Below the pieces are notes generated by a model, which was given only the letters and a program-made list of their open reading frames with translations, did not search any database and was not told the DNA's origin. The translations under genes and the position numbers were made by a program. From JABWAM01 sp964653025 (GTDB lineage: Bacteria > Verrucomicrobiota > Verrucomicrobiia > JABWAM01), in contig CAZZBZ010000085.1 in NCBI GenBank assembly GCA_964653025.1, forward strand, positions 1-11,445: DNA of 11,445 nt, in the 5' to 3' direction. Below, piece after piece: positions 1-7,508 of the stretch (the first letter of the stretch is position 1; each line of letters begins with the position of its first letter).

Positions 1-1379
1 GTGAGGCCCGGGCGGAACTGGGGTGCCTTCGGGGGAGGGTTGGAGGGGGGGAGTTGGAGGGTGCCGTCCGGGGAGAAGGAGGGCTGCATGAGCCGTGACT
101 GCTTGTCCTGGCCGGTGGCCTGGCGGCAGGCGTCCCACTGGGGTGGCTCGAAGCGCTGCTTCTGCCATGAGAATCGACCGGGGTGATACACGTTGTTCTC
201 CAGTTCGACCCGCGGGGAGAGCGTAGAGAGTTCGAGGTCGCGACAACCATGGACCACGCAGGCCGTCAGGTGACAGGTGGCTTCGGGTCCGATGAGGACC
301 CCGGTCTCCGCGTCGCGGAAGACGCAGTTCGACGCCATGACGCTGCCCTTGCCCTCGACCTCGAGGGCAACCTTCCCCCCGATCGCGAGGACGTTCTTGA
401 GAACGCTTAGACCGAGGGCGGTCAGGTTCGAGTTCGCCAGGCCGATGTGTGCGGCAGGGGAGTGGTTCACCTTGACCTGGACCCCGGCGTTTCGGCGAAC
501 GACGGCGTCCACCAACTGGTGGACGCCCCCATGGAATTCCACGCCGCTGATGCGGTTTTCTTCCGCGAGGATCCCGAAGTAGGAGGAGCGCCCAGAATGG
601 ACGTCCTGGATGCCGTAGTCGTTGTGGTGGAACCAGCCATTGTAGACGGCCGAGCTGACGTCCTCGTGGATCGAGAAGCCGTCGTCGCCGTTGTGGCGCG
701 CCTCGATGTTCCGGCACTCGATCCCCTGGCAGTCCCCGTGGATGTTGAAGCCGTCGTTCGAGAAGCCCTCCGCGACAAGGTCCTGGCAGAGGATGTAGCT
801 GGCACCGGAGATGGCGAGCCCGCTCACGAGGAAGGTCCCGTCGATCGCGTAGTCCGCGGGAGCCTTCCCGGTCTCGGGGCGGAAGAGAACACCGGTTTCC
901 GTCCAGCAATACTGACCCGGCGGGAGGCCCTCGGGTTTCCGCTGCGGCTCGACCCGCTGGCCGTTGAACCGGAGGTAGGGGCGCATGGGGGGGCGAGGAT
1001 GGGGAAGAAACCAAACGCCGTTCTCCCTTTTCTGCCACGCCGCAGGGTCCACGGGCTTGAACCCGCAGACGACCGCCCCGTTTCCCTCGATGACGAAAGG
1101 TTGCGCGGGCGTTCCGCCGAGACGGTTGAGCTCGATGCTCTCCAGGTAGGCTTTTCCGGTCTTTGCGAGGACGAGTCGGTCGCTCGTGGCGCTGGCGGAG
1201 ATGGCCTTACGGATCGTGGCGAACGCGGTGGCGGGGGTCCTGCCGTCCTGCGTGTCGTTGCCCTTCGCATTGTTCACGTGCCACGTGGCGGCCATGGCAG
1301 CGGGCAGCCCCGTGGCGATTGCGAGGAGCGCAAGGGCGAATGGCCGTACGGGCGCGAGGATGGGTGGGGTGGCGCGCAA
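1..1379 (-). CDS. Secreted right-handed parallel beta-helix protein (3' end beyond window)
   Basis: An open minus-strand frame runs from the first gap to the window edge without a stop. From a candidate TTG at 1379 it encodes about 459 residues. Residues 1-30 form a signal peptide: a short Arg-containing start, a hydrophobic core (FALALLAIATGLPAAMA) and likely cleavage before ATWHVNNAKGND. That mature start, followed by DGRTPATAFATIRKAI, is typical of bacterial pectate-lyase-like beta-helix proteins. Helix-rung strings include NDGFNIHG (208-215), GDDGFSIHE (231-239), DYGIQDV (254-260) and ISGVEFHGG (277-285). Such proteins bind or cleave polysaccharides outside the cytoplasm; no specific lyase active site was identified, so substrate is unknown. 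The start is uncertain: no ATG precedes the signal peptide, TTG 1379 and CTG 1394 both fit, and the frame stays open into the gap. ATG 1295 would discard the signal peptide. It lies last in the minus-strand gene run, about 300 nt plus the gap after the preceding gene, so it may have its own promoter. Confidence 0.8.
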   Translation of the reverse strand, partial: MRATPPILAPVRPFALALLAIATGLPAAMAATWHVNNAKGNDTQDGRTPATAFATIRKAISASATSDRLVLAKTGKAYLESIELNRLGGTPAQPFVIEGNGAVVCGFKPVDPAAWQKRENGVWFLPHPRPPMRPYLRFNGQRVEPQRKPEGLPPGQYCWTETGVLFRPETGKAPADYAIDGTFLVSGLAISGASYILCQDLVAEGFSNDGFNIHGDCQGIECRNIEARHNGDDGFSIHEDVSSAVYNGWFHHNDYGIQDVHSGRSSYFGILAEENRISGVEFHGGVHQLVDAVVRRNAGVQVKVNHSPAAHIGLANSNLTALGLSVLKNVLAIGGKVALEVEGKGSVMASNCVFRDAETGVLIGPEATCHLTACVVHGCRDLELSTLSPRVELENNVYHPGRFSWQKQRFEPPQWDACRQATGQDKQSRLMQPSFSPDGTLQLPPSNPPPKAPQFRPGL

Positions 1380-1427
1380 GGGCTTCGTTCTCAGTTCCGG
1401 CGGATTCCGAGAGCCAAATGGGGTTGG

Positions 1428-1527
1428 NNNNNNNNNNNNNNNNNNNNNNNNNNNNNNNNNNNNNNNNNNNNNNNNNNNNNNNNNNNNNNNNNNNNNNNNN
1501 NNNNNNNNNNNNNNNNNNNNNNNNNNN
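1428..1527. other. Assembly gap (100 N)
   Basis: Exactly 100 undetermined bases, the conventional length for a scaffold gap of unknown true size. It lies just upstream of the beta-helix gene and may hide that gene's start, promoter or an additional small gene. An inverted repeat begins almost at its right border (1530). Confidence 0.99.
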
Positions 1528-1529
1528 AG

Positions 1530-1641
1530 GGGAGGAAGCTCCCATCTCCTGCTGCATCTTCTCCCCCTTTCCAAGGGGGAGATCGAGAGGGGGTATCGGA
1601 CGATATCGCCAGGATTCATGATGTCGAAGAAGCTTCCTCCC
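1530..1641. repeat. Nested inverted repeat next to the gap
   Basis: Outer arms GGGAGGAAGCT (1530-1540) and AGCTTCCTCCC (1631-1641) are perfect 11-nt complements. Inside sits a perfect 9-bp hairpin, CTCCCCCTT (1561-1569), loop TCC, AAGGGGGAG (1573-1581). It lies 38 nt downstream of the minus-strand stop at 1679, so it could slow or end transcription. No U-tract follows on the minus strand, so it is not a canonical intrinsic terminator. Palindromes of this C-run/G-run type are often dispersed repeats. Confidence 0.6.
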
Positions 1642-1678
1642 GTCGGAAAGCGATGAGGAACAAGCATGGTTCGTGGAA

Positions 1679-3112
1679 CTACCAGAGGGCGAGGTTGAAT
1701 CGCTCGATGCGTGCCTCGGTGCCGGTGGGGTTCCTGAACACGAAGAGGTTTTCGCCCGGGCGCAGGGAGGCGGGGTCTACGCGGAACTGGCGGCAGTCCG
1801 CGGGGACGGCCCGCAGGGTCTTGGGGCGGTAGTGGTTCACGAACTCGACAAAGACCTCGGATCGGTACGGGCCGGCCCCGTAGTCGCGCGCGAGTTTCCG
1901 CGGCGCGGCGAGGCCGTTGACCTCGAGCGTGAGGTCGGCGCCGCACTCCACGTGGCCCATCGCCCGCCACGATGGCAACGCGGCGGCGGGGACGTGCAGC
2001 GGGACGGTGGCCGAGGCGCCGGGGGCGAGAACCACGGGGATCACCGGGGGCTGGTCCACACCCTCCACGCGGCTGCGCTGGTGGTTGACCGAGAGCAACA
2101 GGGGCTTCGCCGCGGCGGTCTTCGGGTCCTGCAGCCCCGTCAGCCAGTGGTAGGGGCGCGCCGCAAGCCGCTCGATCCAGCAGGCGATATTGAAAAGGTA
2201 GAGCCCGTCGGGCTTGCCGTCGTAGAGGCTCGTGCAGATGCCGCGGAGGGATTCGGGGAAGTGCACCTGGGGCCCGAAACCGAGGTCGAACCCGGCGTAC
2301 ACCGGGACGGTCGCGCTGCCCAGCAACTCGCGGAAGTCGCGGATCGGGATCTGCCAGTCGGTGGTGAGGAAGGGACAGACGACCAGGAGGTCCACGAGCC
2401 CGCGGCGCGTCCACTCCGCGAGGTCCATCCCTGCGTAATGGCAACCCGCGGGGCTGGTCGGCACGCGCGCCCCGAGGAGGATGCGGCGACCCGACGCGTC
2501 CAGGATCTTACGCACCTCGGCGGTGAACTCCGTGAGGACCTGGCGCTTTTCCCAGACCTGCTCCGGCGTGCCCGAGAGATGGCGCGGGAAACGCATCCAG
2601 TCGAGTTGGAGGCCGTCGATCGTCGCTCCGTAAAGCTCAATCAGTTCGCGGATCAGCGACAACTGGTAGTCGCGCACGTCCTGCCGCGTGTAGTCCATGC
2701 AGTAGGAGAACCAGCCCTTGGGCTTGCCGCTTCGAACTTCCTCCAGCCCGACGATGCAGTCGGGGTTCTCGCGGCGCAGGCGGGGGGTGTTCCACGCATC
2801 CGCATCGGTCGGGTGGTGGACGTCGTTCATGCGGAAGGAGAGAAAAGTCTCCTTGCCGGTGGCCTTGAGTTGCTGGAGCCACATCCCCAGCGGGTCCACG
2901 CCTCGCTGGTGTGCCGCGACCAGCCCGACGTGGTGCGTGCTGGCGCAACCGAAGCGCGTGGGCCAGAAGCTGGTGCCCGCGTTGCAGCAGACCAGGTAGG
3001 TCGTCACTCCCGGGGGGCATTCGCGCACCACTTCGGCCACATCGGCCGCCACGTCCTCACCGAGGTTGCCGAAGAAGTTCCAGCCGTCGTCGTCCAGGAG
3101 AAATCGTTTCAT
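1679..3112 (-). CDS. GHL10-like TIM-barrel glycoside-hydrolase-like protein
   Basis: 477 residues, ATG at 3112, TAG at 1679-1681. Residues 1 to about 335 read as a TIM barrel like the uncharacterised 'family 10 glycosylhydrolase' (GHL10) group. Signs are LSFRMNDVHHPTDADAW (91-107), the WFSYCMDYTRQDVRDYQLSL segment (134-153) that matches the family pattern of residues before the strand, and ATIDGLQLDWMRFP (163-176), where D171 and R174 lie in the usual position of active-site residues. Residues about 336-477 look like a beta-sandwich ending in RPGENLFVFRNPTG (451-464), similar to sugar-binding jelly rolls. There is no signal peptide, so it probably acts in the cytoplasm on imported oligosaccharides. 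No good Shine-Dalgarno precedes the ATG (CCCCCTTCCCTT). The start follows the oxidoreductase fragment by 36 nt if that gene stops at 3149. Activity is unproven for this family; a link to the redox genes is inferred from position. Confidence 0.7.
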   Translation of the reverse strand: MKRFLLDDDGWNFFGNLGEDVAADVAEVVRECPPGVTTYLVCCNAGTSFWPTRFGCASTHHVGLVAAHQRGVDPLGMWLQQLKATGKETFLSFRMNDVHHPTDADAWNTPRLRRENPDCIVGLEEVRSGKPKGWFSYCMDYTRQDVRDYQLSLIRELIELYGATIDGLQLDWMRFPRHLSGTPEQVWEKRQVLTEFTAEVRKILDASGRRILLGARVPTSPAGCHYAGMDLAEWTRRGLVDLLVVCPFLTTDWQIPIRDFRELLGSATVPVYAGFDLGFGPQVHFPESLRGICTSLYDGKPDGLYLFNIACWIERLAARPYHWLTGLQDPKTAAAKPLLLSVNHQRSRVEGVDQPPVIPVVLAPGASATVPLHVPAAALPSWRAMGHVECGADLTLEVNGLAAPRKLARDYGAGPYRSEVFVEFVNHYRPKTLRAVPADCRQFRVDPASLRPGENLFVFRNPTGTEARIERFNLALW

Positions 3113-3148
3113 AAGGGAAGGGGGTCCGTGTAGCAGGGAGGTTCTTTG

Positions 3149-4318
3149 TTATCGTATCCACGCGCCGTCCGCGTTTGAAGCGCCATCCCGGTCGCCCGTG
3201 GTGGNNNNNNNNNNNNNNNNNNNNNNNNNNNNNNNNNNNNNNNNNNNNNNNNNNNNNNNNNNNNNNNNNNNNNNNNNNNNNNNNNNNNNNNNNNNNNNNN
3301 NNNNGACGAGGTCGTCCGCATTCAGCACGTAATCCCCGAGGATGCGGCGGCTCTCCCGCACCCCGAGCATCGGGGCGATCTCGAGAAGATGGCTGTGACG
3401 GAAACCCGGCACGTATTTTCTAAAAAATGCGACGAGTTGCGGGATCTGCCCGTAGACGCGGACGTAGGCGTTCGTCAGGCTTTCCGTGTCGGTCGGGTTG
3501 AGGCCCAGCACGCGCGTCATCACCACCAGGAACTGGTCGGGGCGGTGCAGCTTCACGCCGACGATGCGCGTCTGGGGGACGTCGAGGTCGCCCGCGAGGC
3601 GGGCCTTCTCGACGAGGCCCGCGAAACCCCCGCAGATGATCGCGGGCAGACGGTCGATGCGCCGCATCATCTTCTCCCACAGCGCGGGATCGTCAGCGAT
3701 CCACTCCCGGTAGCGCAGCGCCGGGTCCTTGCAGCCGGCGACGAACCCCTCGCGGTCGACGCCCCCAAGCTTGAACACGAGTGTGGGCGCCTGGACGAGG
3801 CCGTCGGCGGTGCGCCCCTTCTCCCAAGTGGCATTGGCGCGGGCGGCGACATCGCCATCGCCGCTGCAGTCGATCACCGTCCGAGCGGAGAGGCGATGGC
3901 GACCGGACTTGGACTCCGTGACCACGCCGGTGACGCGATCGCCCTCGCGAATGGCATCGACGACCTGGGCGTGGAGCATGAGCCTGACACCGGCCTCCTG
4001 CGCCATGGCCATGGCGGTGCACTTGAAGTGGTGGCTGTCGAGGCTGAGGGCCGATCCGCACTTGGGGTCGAGGGCGAACTCGGCGGCGGCGCCCTCGCGC
4101 TGCAGGCGTCGCGCGATTTCCAGCGGCAGCCCTTTTACCACCAGGCGGTAATCGCGATCGTGGAAGCCGAGCCAGGGTAGCGTGGCGCTGATACCACCCA
4201 GAAATCCCTGATATTCGACCAGGAGCGTACGGGCACCGAGGCGCGCGGACGAGATTGCGGCGCAGAAGCCCGCCGCCCCGGAACCAACCACGATTACATC
4301 GTATTCACTTTGCATCAT
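3149..4318 (-). CDS. FAD-dependent oxidoreductase (FAD_oxidored type), interrupted by an assembly gap
   Basis: The secure part is 4318-3305, 338 residues. An N-terminal Rossmann fold carries YDVIVVGSGAAG (6-17, the GxGxxG FAD dinucleotide site), with E35 in LLVEYQGFLGG as the expected ribose-binding acid. The second FAD signature DCSGDGDVAARAN is at 150-162, and MLGVRESRRILGDY at 317-330 matches the Arg-rich motif of this family. The family usually has a further conserved C-terminal FAD-contact segment of roughly 80-100 residues, which would lie in the gap (3205-3304); the gap is therefore probably larger than 100 nt in reality. The tail to the TAA at 3149 (TTGDRDGASNADGAWIR) is in frame only if the gap length is a multiple of three plus one as written, so it is unproven. 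The start at 4318 is chosen for GGAAGAG five nucleotides upstream; earlier in-frame ATG 4357 would overlap the previous gene. It follows the larger flavoprotein by 31 nt. Substrate unknown, probably a sugar derivative. Confidence 0.8.
   Translation of the reverse strand: MMQSEYDVIVVGSGAAGFCAAISSARLGARTLLVEYQGFLGGISATLPWLGFHDRDYRLVVKGLPLEIARRLQREGAAAEFALDPKCGSALSLDSHHFKCTAMAMAQEAGVRLMLHAQVVDAIREGDRVTGVVTESKSGRHRLSARTVIDCSGDGDVAARANATWEKGRTADGLVQAPTLVFKLGGVDREGFVAGCKDPALRYREWIADDPALWEKMMRRIDRLPAIICGGFAGLVEKARLAGDLDVPQTRIVGVKLHRPDQFLVVMTRVLGLNPTDTESLTNAYVRVYGQIPQLVAFFRKYVPGFRHSHLLEIAPMLGVRESRRILGDYVLNADDLVXXXXXXXXXXXXXXXXXXXXXXXXXXXXXXXXXXTTGDRDGASNADGAWIR
3205..3304. other. Assembly gap (100 N) inside the oxidoreductase gene
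   Basis: Exactly 100 undetermined bases. Minus-strand coding sequence is open going in (ending GDYVLNADDLV). Beyond the gap, frames end at 3149 (TAA) or at 3109-3111, where a TGA would overlap the next gene's ATG as ATGA. Which frame is real cannot be decided here. Confidence 0.99.
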
Positions 4319-4349
4319 CGACGCTCTTCCATGGGATTTTCGGTGATGA

Positions 4350-7300
4350 CTATTCAAATCTACGGGTCAGAGGTTGGGGCCTCGCAACGGACTGGCGTCG
4401 CTCCACGAGGTGCCGCCGCAGCGCGCGGTCGCCGGGCAAGGCTCGCCCGAGCAGGTCCGCCAGCTCGTCGGAGGCGCTGCGCGCCAGCGCGCCGCGAAGG
4501 TCGTCGGTGTAGCGAAGCAGGATCTGGAAGCCGCGCGGGTCCGCGCACCGGGCCAGCGCCCGCCCGATGCACATTTCCAGATAGGCCCGCCGCTCCAGCA
4601 CGGGGTCTTCGGTGAAGCGCATGTCGCGCTCCCAGGGAAGCGCCAGGTTCCGCAGGGAGCGTTTCGCGAGGAGGACCTCCAAGGGGGCGATCATCCGGCG
4701 GCCGGGGCAGCGTTCGGCAACCGCGCAGATTCCCAGGACATACTCGAACTGCGAGTCTGTCTTGGAACCGAATCGCTCGGCGTGATCCTCGATTTTTGAC
4801 GCGATTGCGGTCATTGCGGGGATCGCGGTGGCGCCGGCACCGGCCAGCCCGATGGCCCGCAGCGAGTAGACCGGCTCGGGCGCCCAGCCGTGCTCCGGCG
4901 GGACCGCGAGATTCTTCTCCCGAATGCGGGGCAGCTTTTTGCAGGTCTGTCGCTCGATTCCGCGAATCAGGTAGCTGACCCCCCGTCGGTCCCCGAGGCA
5001 GCACAGCGCCCGGGCGAAGCGGGTCTTGACCGTTTCGCGGGTTGCCGAGGCGAATGCGCGGCGGAGGGGCCCGAGGCTGGCCCGGGAACGCATGAGCCGC
5101 GACATCAGGAATGAGGATCGCCCGCGTCCCGCCGCAAGCCGCTGGCAATCGAGCCGTGCCTCCCGCGCCGTGTAACCGCAGGCCCGCTTCCCGAATCGCG
5201 CGCGGTCGTCGGCGCGGAGCATCCCCCTCCGCACCCATTCCTTCTGCAGCGCTTCCACGTCGAGTCCCGCCGCGGGCGCACCCGACTTTGCCGACCACGA
5301 GGCGGCCACCCCGGACGCACCGCCGAGGCTCACCATGTCGCGCTGCATCCGCGCCAGCGAAATGGCGTCGTGGGAAGCGGAGTAGGCTCGCCCCGCGACG
5401 AGCAGGTTGGAGATTCCCCGGGGCAGGATCGCGCGGTAGGGGACCGCCGCCTGGAACCGGTCATACACATCCCAACTCGACACCACGCCGCACGCGCCGA
5501 GATCGCTCGAGGCGACCCCCTTGATGTCGAAATTGGATTCGCAGACCATCATGACATCCGGGAAGGTCTCGCCGGCGAGGATGCCCCCGTAGGTGATCGT
5601 GGCGTCGGCGACGATCCGGCGCGACTCGCGGGGGGTGACGTAGTGCTGGGGCATCTCGTGTTCGAGTTGGCGCCACATGCCGGGGCGGCGGCGCGCGCGG
5701 ACGATCGCGCGCGTGAAATCCCACGGGTCGCGAACCTCGAGGGAGGACTCGTACTGGCGGTTCGCCGTTCGTTTCTCGTGGTTGAAGTTGCCGAAGGAGG
5801 CCCAGAGCGTCATGGCGTCGCGGCCGCTGCCGTACTCGAACGGGGCGCCCGCCCACGCGGCCAGGTCGGCGTCGCCCGTGGCGTCCACGAACACCCTGGC
5901 TTTCACCACCCCTAGGCCGCGTGCCGTCGCCACGACCACGCCGTCGACCTGACGGCCCCGACGGATGACGCCAACCACGGCGCACGGGGCCAGCAACGTC
6001 ACACCGGCGTCCAGCAGGCAGCGCAGCATCGCGAGTTCCTCGGCCACGCCGCTGCGGGCGGTGACCCGGTCGTAGGCCTGGTCGCACGCTTTTTGGAAGG
6101 GGGTTTCTCGACCAAACCAGTAGGAGCCGACCCCGCCGATGGTCCGCGTCCCCCCCACGTCGCCGTGCTGGTCGAGGAGGATCGTGCGGGTACCGGACTG
6201 CGCGGAAGCGAGCGCGGCGGGAACTCCGCTCGTGCCGGCGCCCACCACGAGCACGTCGGCCTCGGCGAGCACGGGCAGGACCAGGCCCCGCGGAATGGAA
6301 ACGGTTTGCGTCGCATGAAGGGACGCCGCATCCGCGAAGCGGAAGGACCCCGCGGCTTCCGCCCGTCCCGCATGCGCGGGGTTGGCCAGGAGCAGTTTCG
6401 AGGCTCGGGGACGCGGCGGCCGGGCGGCCAGGATCTCCTCGGCGACGTGGCTGGCGGCGCGGGCGGCGCGGTACGGGTCGGCCAGCCGTCGTGCCTCGGG
6501 ATCGCCGACGTCGGCGGCGGGTCCGCAGACCCAGAGATGGGCACCGCCGGGCGCGCGATAGGGGTTGCTGGCACCGGAGCCTTTGGCACGGACGAGGGGG
6601 GCGGTGAGCAGGCACCCGGAGAAGCGGTGAAAGTGCAGCGCTGCTTTGCCTCGCCCTGCGCGGCGCTTGTTGGCGTGTTCCCCGATGCGAACCAGGCTTT
6701 CGCGGGCCGCGACGGAGAGTTTCGCGGGCCAGAAGGGATCGTCGAGGTCGACCGGAAGGCGGAGGCTGATCTCCGCGTAGGGGCCATGCAGGGCGATCCG
6801 AGCGGAAACCAACTCGGGCACCCCGGGTACCGCGAGCGAGGGTTCGTCGATGGGCTTGATGTGTTCGCCGCTGGTCTGGCCGCGGGCGATGACCATGGGC
6901 CCCGATCGGTCGAACAGGCCGACCTTGGCCCCGAGGTGGACGGTGACGCGGCCCCCGGGGAGAATCCGTCGGCGCAGGGGAACTCCCGCCAACCCGGCCA
7001 CGGTGGCCACGGCGGTGCAGTCGACGATCCGCGCGGCACGGATCAACTGCAGTCCGGCCTTTCCGCCGAAGACCACGCCCGTGGGGTGCCCCTTGCGGGC
7101 CACCTCGGCGCCGCAGGGGGTCAGCCCGTAGAACAAACGGACCCCGGCATCGAGCAGGAGGTCCTCGACGTCGGCCGCTAGTTTCGAGAGGTTCAGGAGG
7201 TGACCGGCGGGACTTATGCAGCCCTGCCAGATTTCCTGGAAGGCCGGGGGGAGGGAACTCCACTCCGACGGGCGGGTCCAGGGACGGCGGGCCACGACGA

Positions 7301-7508
7301 TCTCCTGCGGCAGGGAGCAGCCGGAGACGGCCAGCACGGTCTTGCAGCCCCCGCGGGCCAGCAACCAGGCCGCCACGCATCCCGCCAGGGTTCCCTCGAC
7401 GACCAGCGCCCCGGCGTCCGCGAGCACCGGAACTCTATCAGCGTTCGCGATGTGAGATGCCGCGGTCATTTTGCGATGGGGTGGTTTCGTTGCGCCGAGG
7501 GGGATCAT
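4350..7508 (-). CDS. Tandem FAD oxidoreductase with degenerate N-terminal module and HEAT-like tail
   Basis: 1052 residues. ATG 7508 overlaps the preceding TGA as ATGA, which favours it over the internal Met14. Residues about 410-750 are an intact FAD_oxidored module: VLVVGAGTSG (419-428), D446 in ILLDQHGDVGG, VDATGDADLAAWAG (541-554), TPRESRRIVAD (625-635) and GISNLLVAGRAYSASHDA (698-715). Residues about 28-365 align in outline with the same fold: ALVVEGTLAG at 34-43, DCTAVATVAGLAG at 163-175 and a closing HLWVCGPAADVGDPEARR segment at 324-341. It has lost key glycines (E38 and T40 instead of G), the acidic ribose ligand (V61) and the second FAD motif (A166, V167 for G, D). Residues about 822-1022 show four helical-pair HEAT-like repeats, for example FARALCCLGDRRGVSYLIRG (831-850). 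There is no signal peptide, so it is cytoplasmic. Its substrate is not evident. It sits mid-operon between a KduD-like gene and a second flavoprotein, which points to oxidation of a sugar or sugar acid. Confidence 0.85.
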   Translation of the reverse strand: MIPLGATKPPHRKMTAASHIANADRVPVLADAGALVVEGTLAGCVAAWLLARGGCKTVLAVSGCSLPQEIVVARRPWTRPSEWSSLPPAFQEIWQGCISPAGHLLNLSKLAADVEDLLLDAGVRLFYGLTPCGAEVARKGHPTGVVFGGKAGLQLIRAARIVDCTAVATVAGLAGVPLRRRILPGGRVTVHLGAKVGLFDRSGPMVIARGQTSGEHIKPIDEPSLAVPGVPELVSARIALHGPYAEISLRLPVDLDDPFWPAKLSVAARESLVRIGEHANKRRAGRGKAALHFHRFSGCLLTAPLVRAKGSGASNPYRAPGGAHLWVCGPAADVGDPEARRLADPYRAARAASHVAEEILAARPPRPRASKLLLANPAHAGRAEAAGSFRFADAASLHATQTVSIPRGLVLPVLAEADVLVVGAGTSGVPAALASAQSGTRTILLDQHGDVGGTRTIGGVGSYWFGRETPFQKACDQAYDRVTARSGVAEELAMLRCLLDAGVTLLAPCAVVGVIRRGRQVDGVVVATARGLGVVKARVFVDATGDADLAAWAGAPFEYGSGRDAMTLWASFGNFNHEKRTANRQYESSLEVRDPWDFTRAIVRARRRPGMWRQLEHEMPQHYVTPRESRRIVADATITYGGILAGETFPDVMMVCESNFDIKGVASSDLGACGVVSSWDVYDRFQAAVPYRAILPRGISNLLVAGRAYSASHDAISLARMQRDMVSLGGASGVAASWSAKSGAPAAGLDVEALQKEWVRRGMLRADDRARFGKRACGYTAREARLDCQRLAAGRGRSSFLMSRLMRSRASLGPLRRAFASATRETVKTRFARALCCLGDRRGVSYLIRGIERQTCKKLPRIREKNLAVPPEHGWAPEPVYSLRAIGLAGAGATAIPAMTAIASKIEDHAERFGSKTDSQFEYVLGICAVAERCPGRRMIAPLEVLLAKRSLRNLALPWERDMRFTEDPVLERRAYLEMCIGRALARCADPRGFQILLRYTDDLRGALARSASDELADLLGRALPGDRALRRHLVERRQSVARPQPLTRRFE

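Noticed and set aside
1561..1581. Rho-independent terminator for the GHL10-like gene
   Set aside because: The stem is good but no run of T follows it on the minus strand (the sequence continues GAAGATGCAGC).
447..1832. 461-codon plus-strand frame spanning the first gap
   Set aside because: Runs through undetermined bases and lies antisense to the beta-helix gene, whose frame shows a signal peptide and rung motifs.
1673..3133. 486-codon plus-strand open frame opposite the GHL10-like gene
   Set aside because: Low-complexity Ala/Arg/Glu/Val-rich translation without motifs, opposite a minus-strand gene with clear family motifs; a high-GC antisense artefact.
6093..7181. 362-codon plus-strand open frame opposite the tandem flavoprotein
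   Set aside because: Gly/Arg-rich translation with no recognisable domain, fully antisense to the FAD modules.
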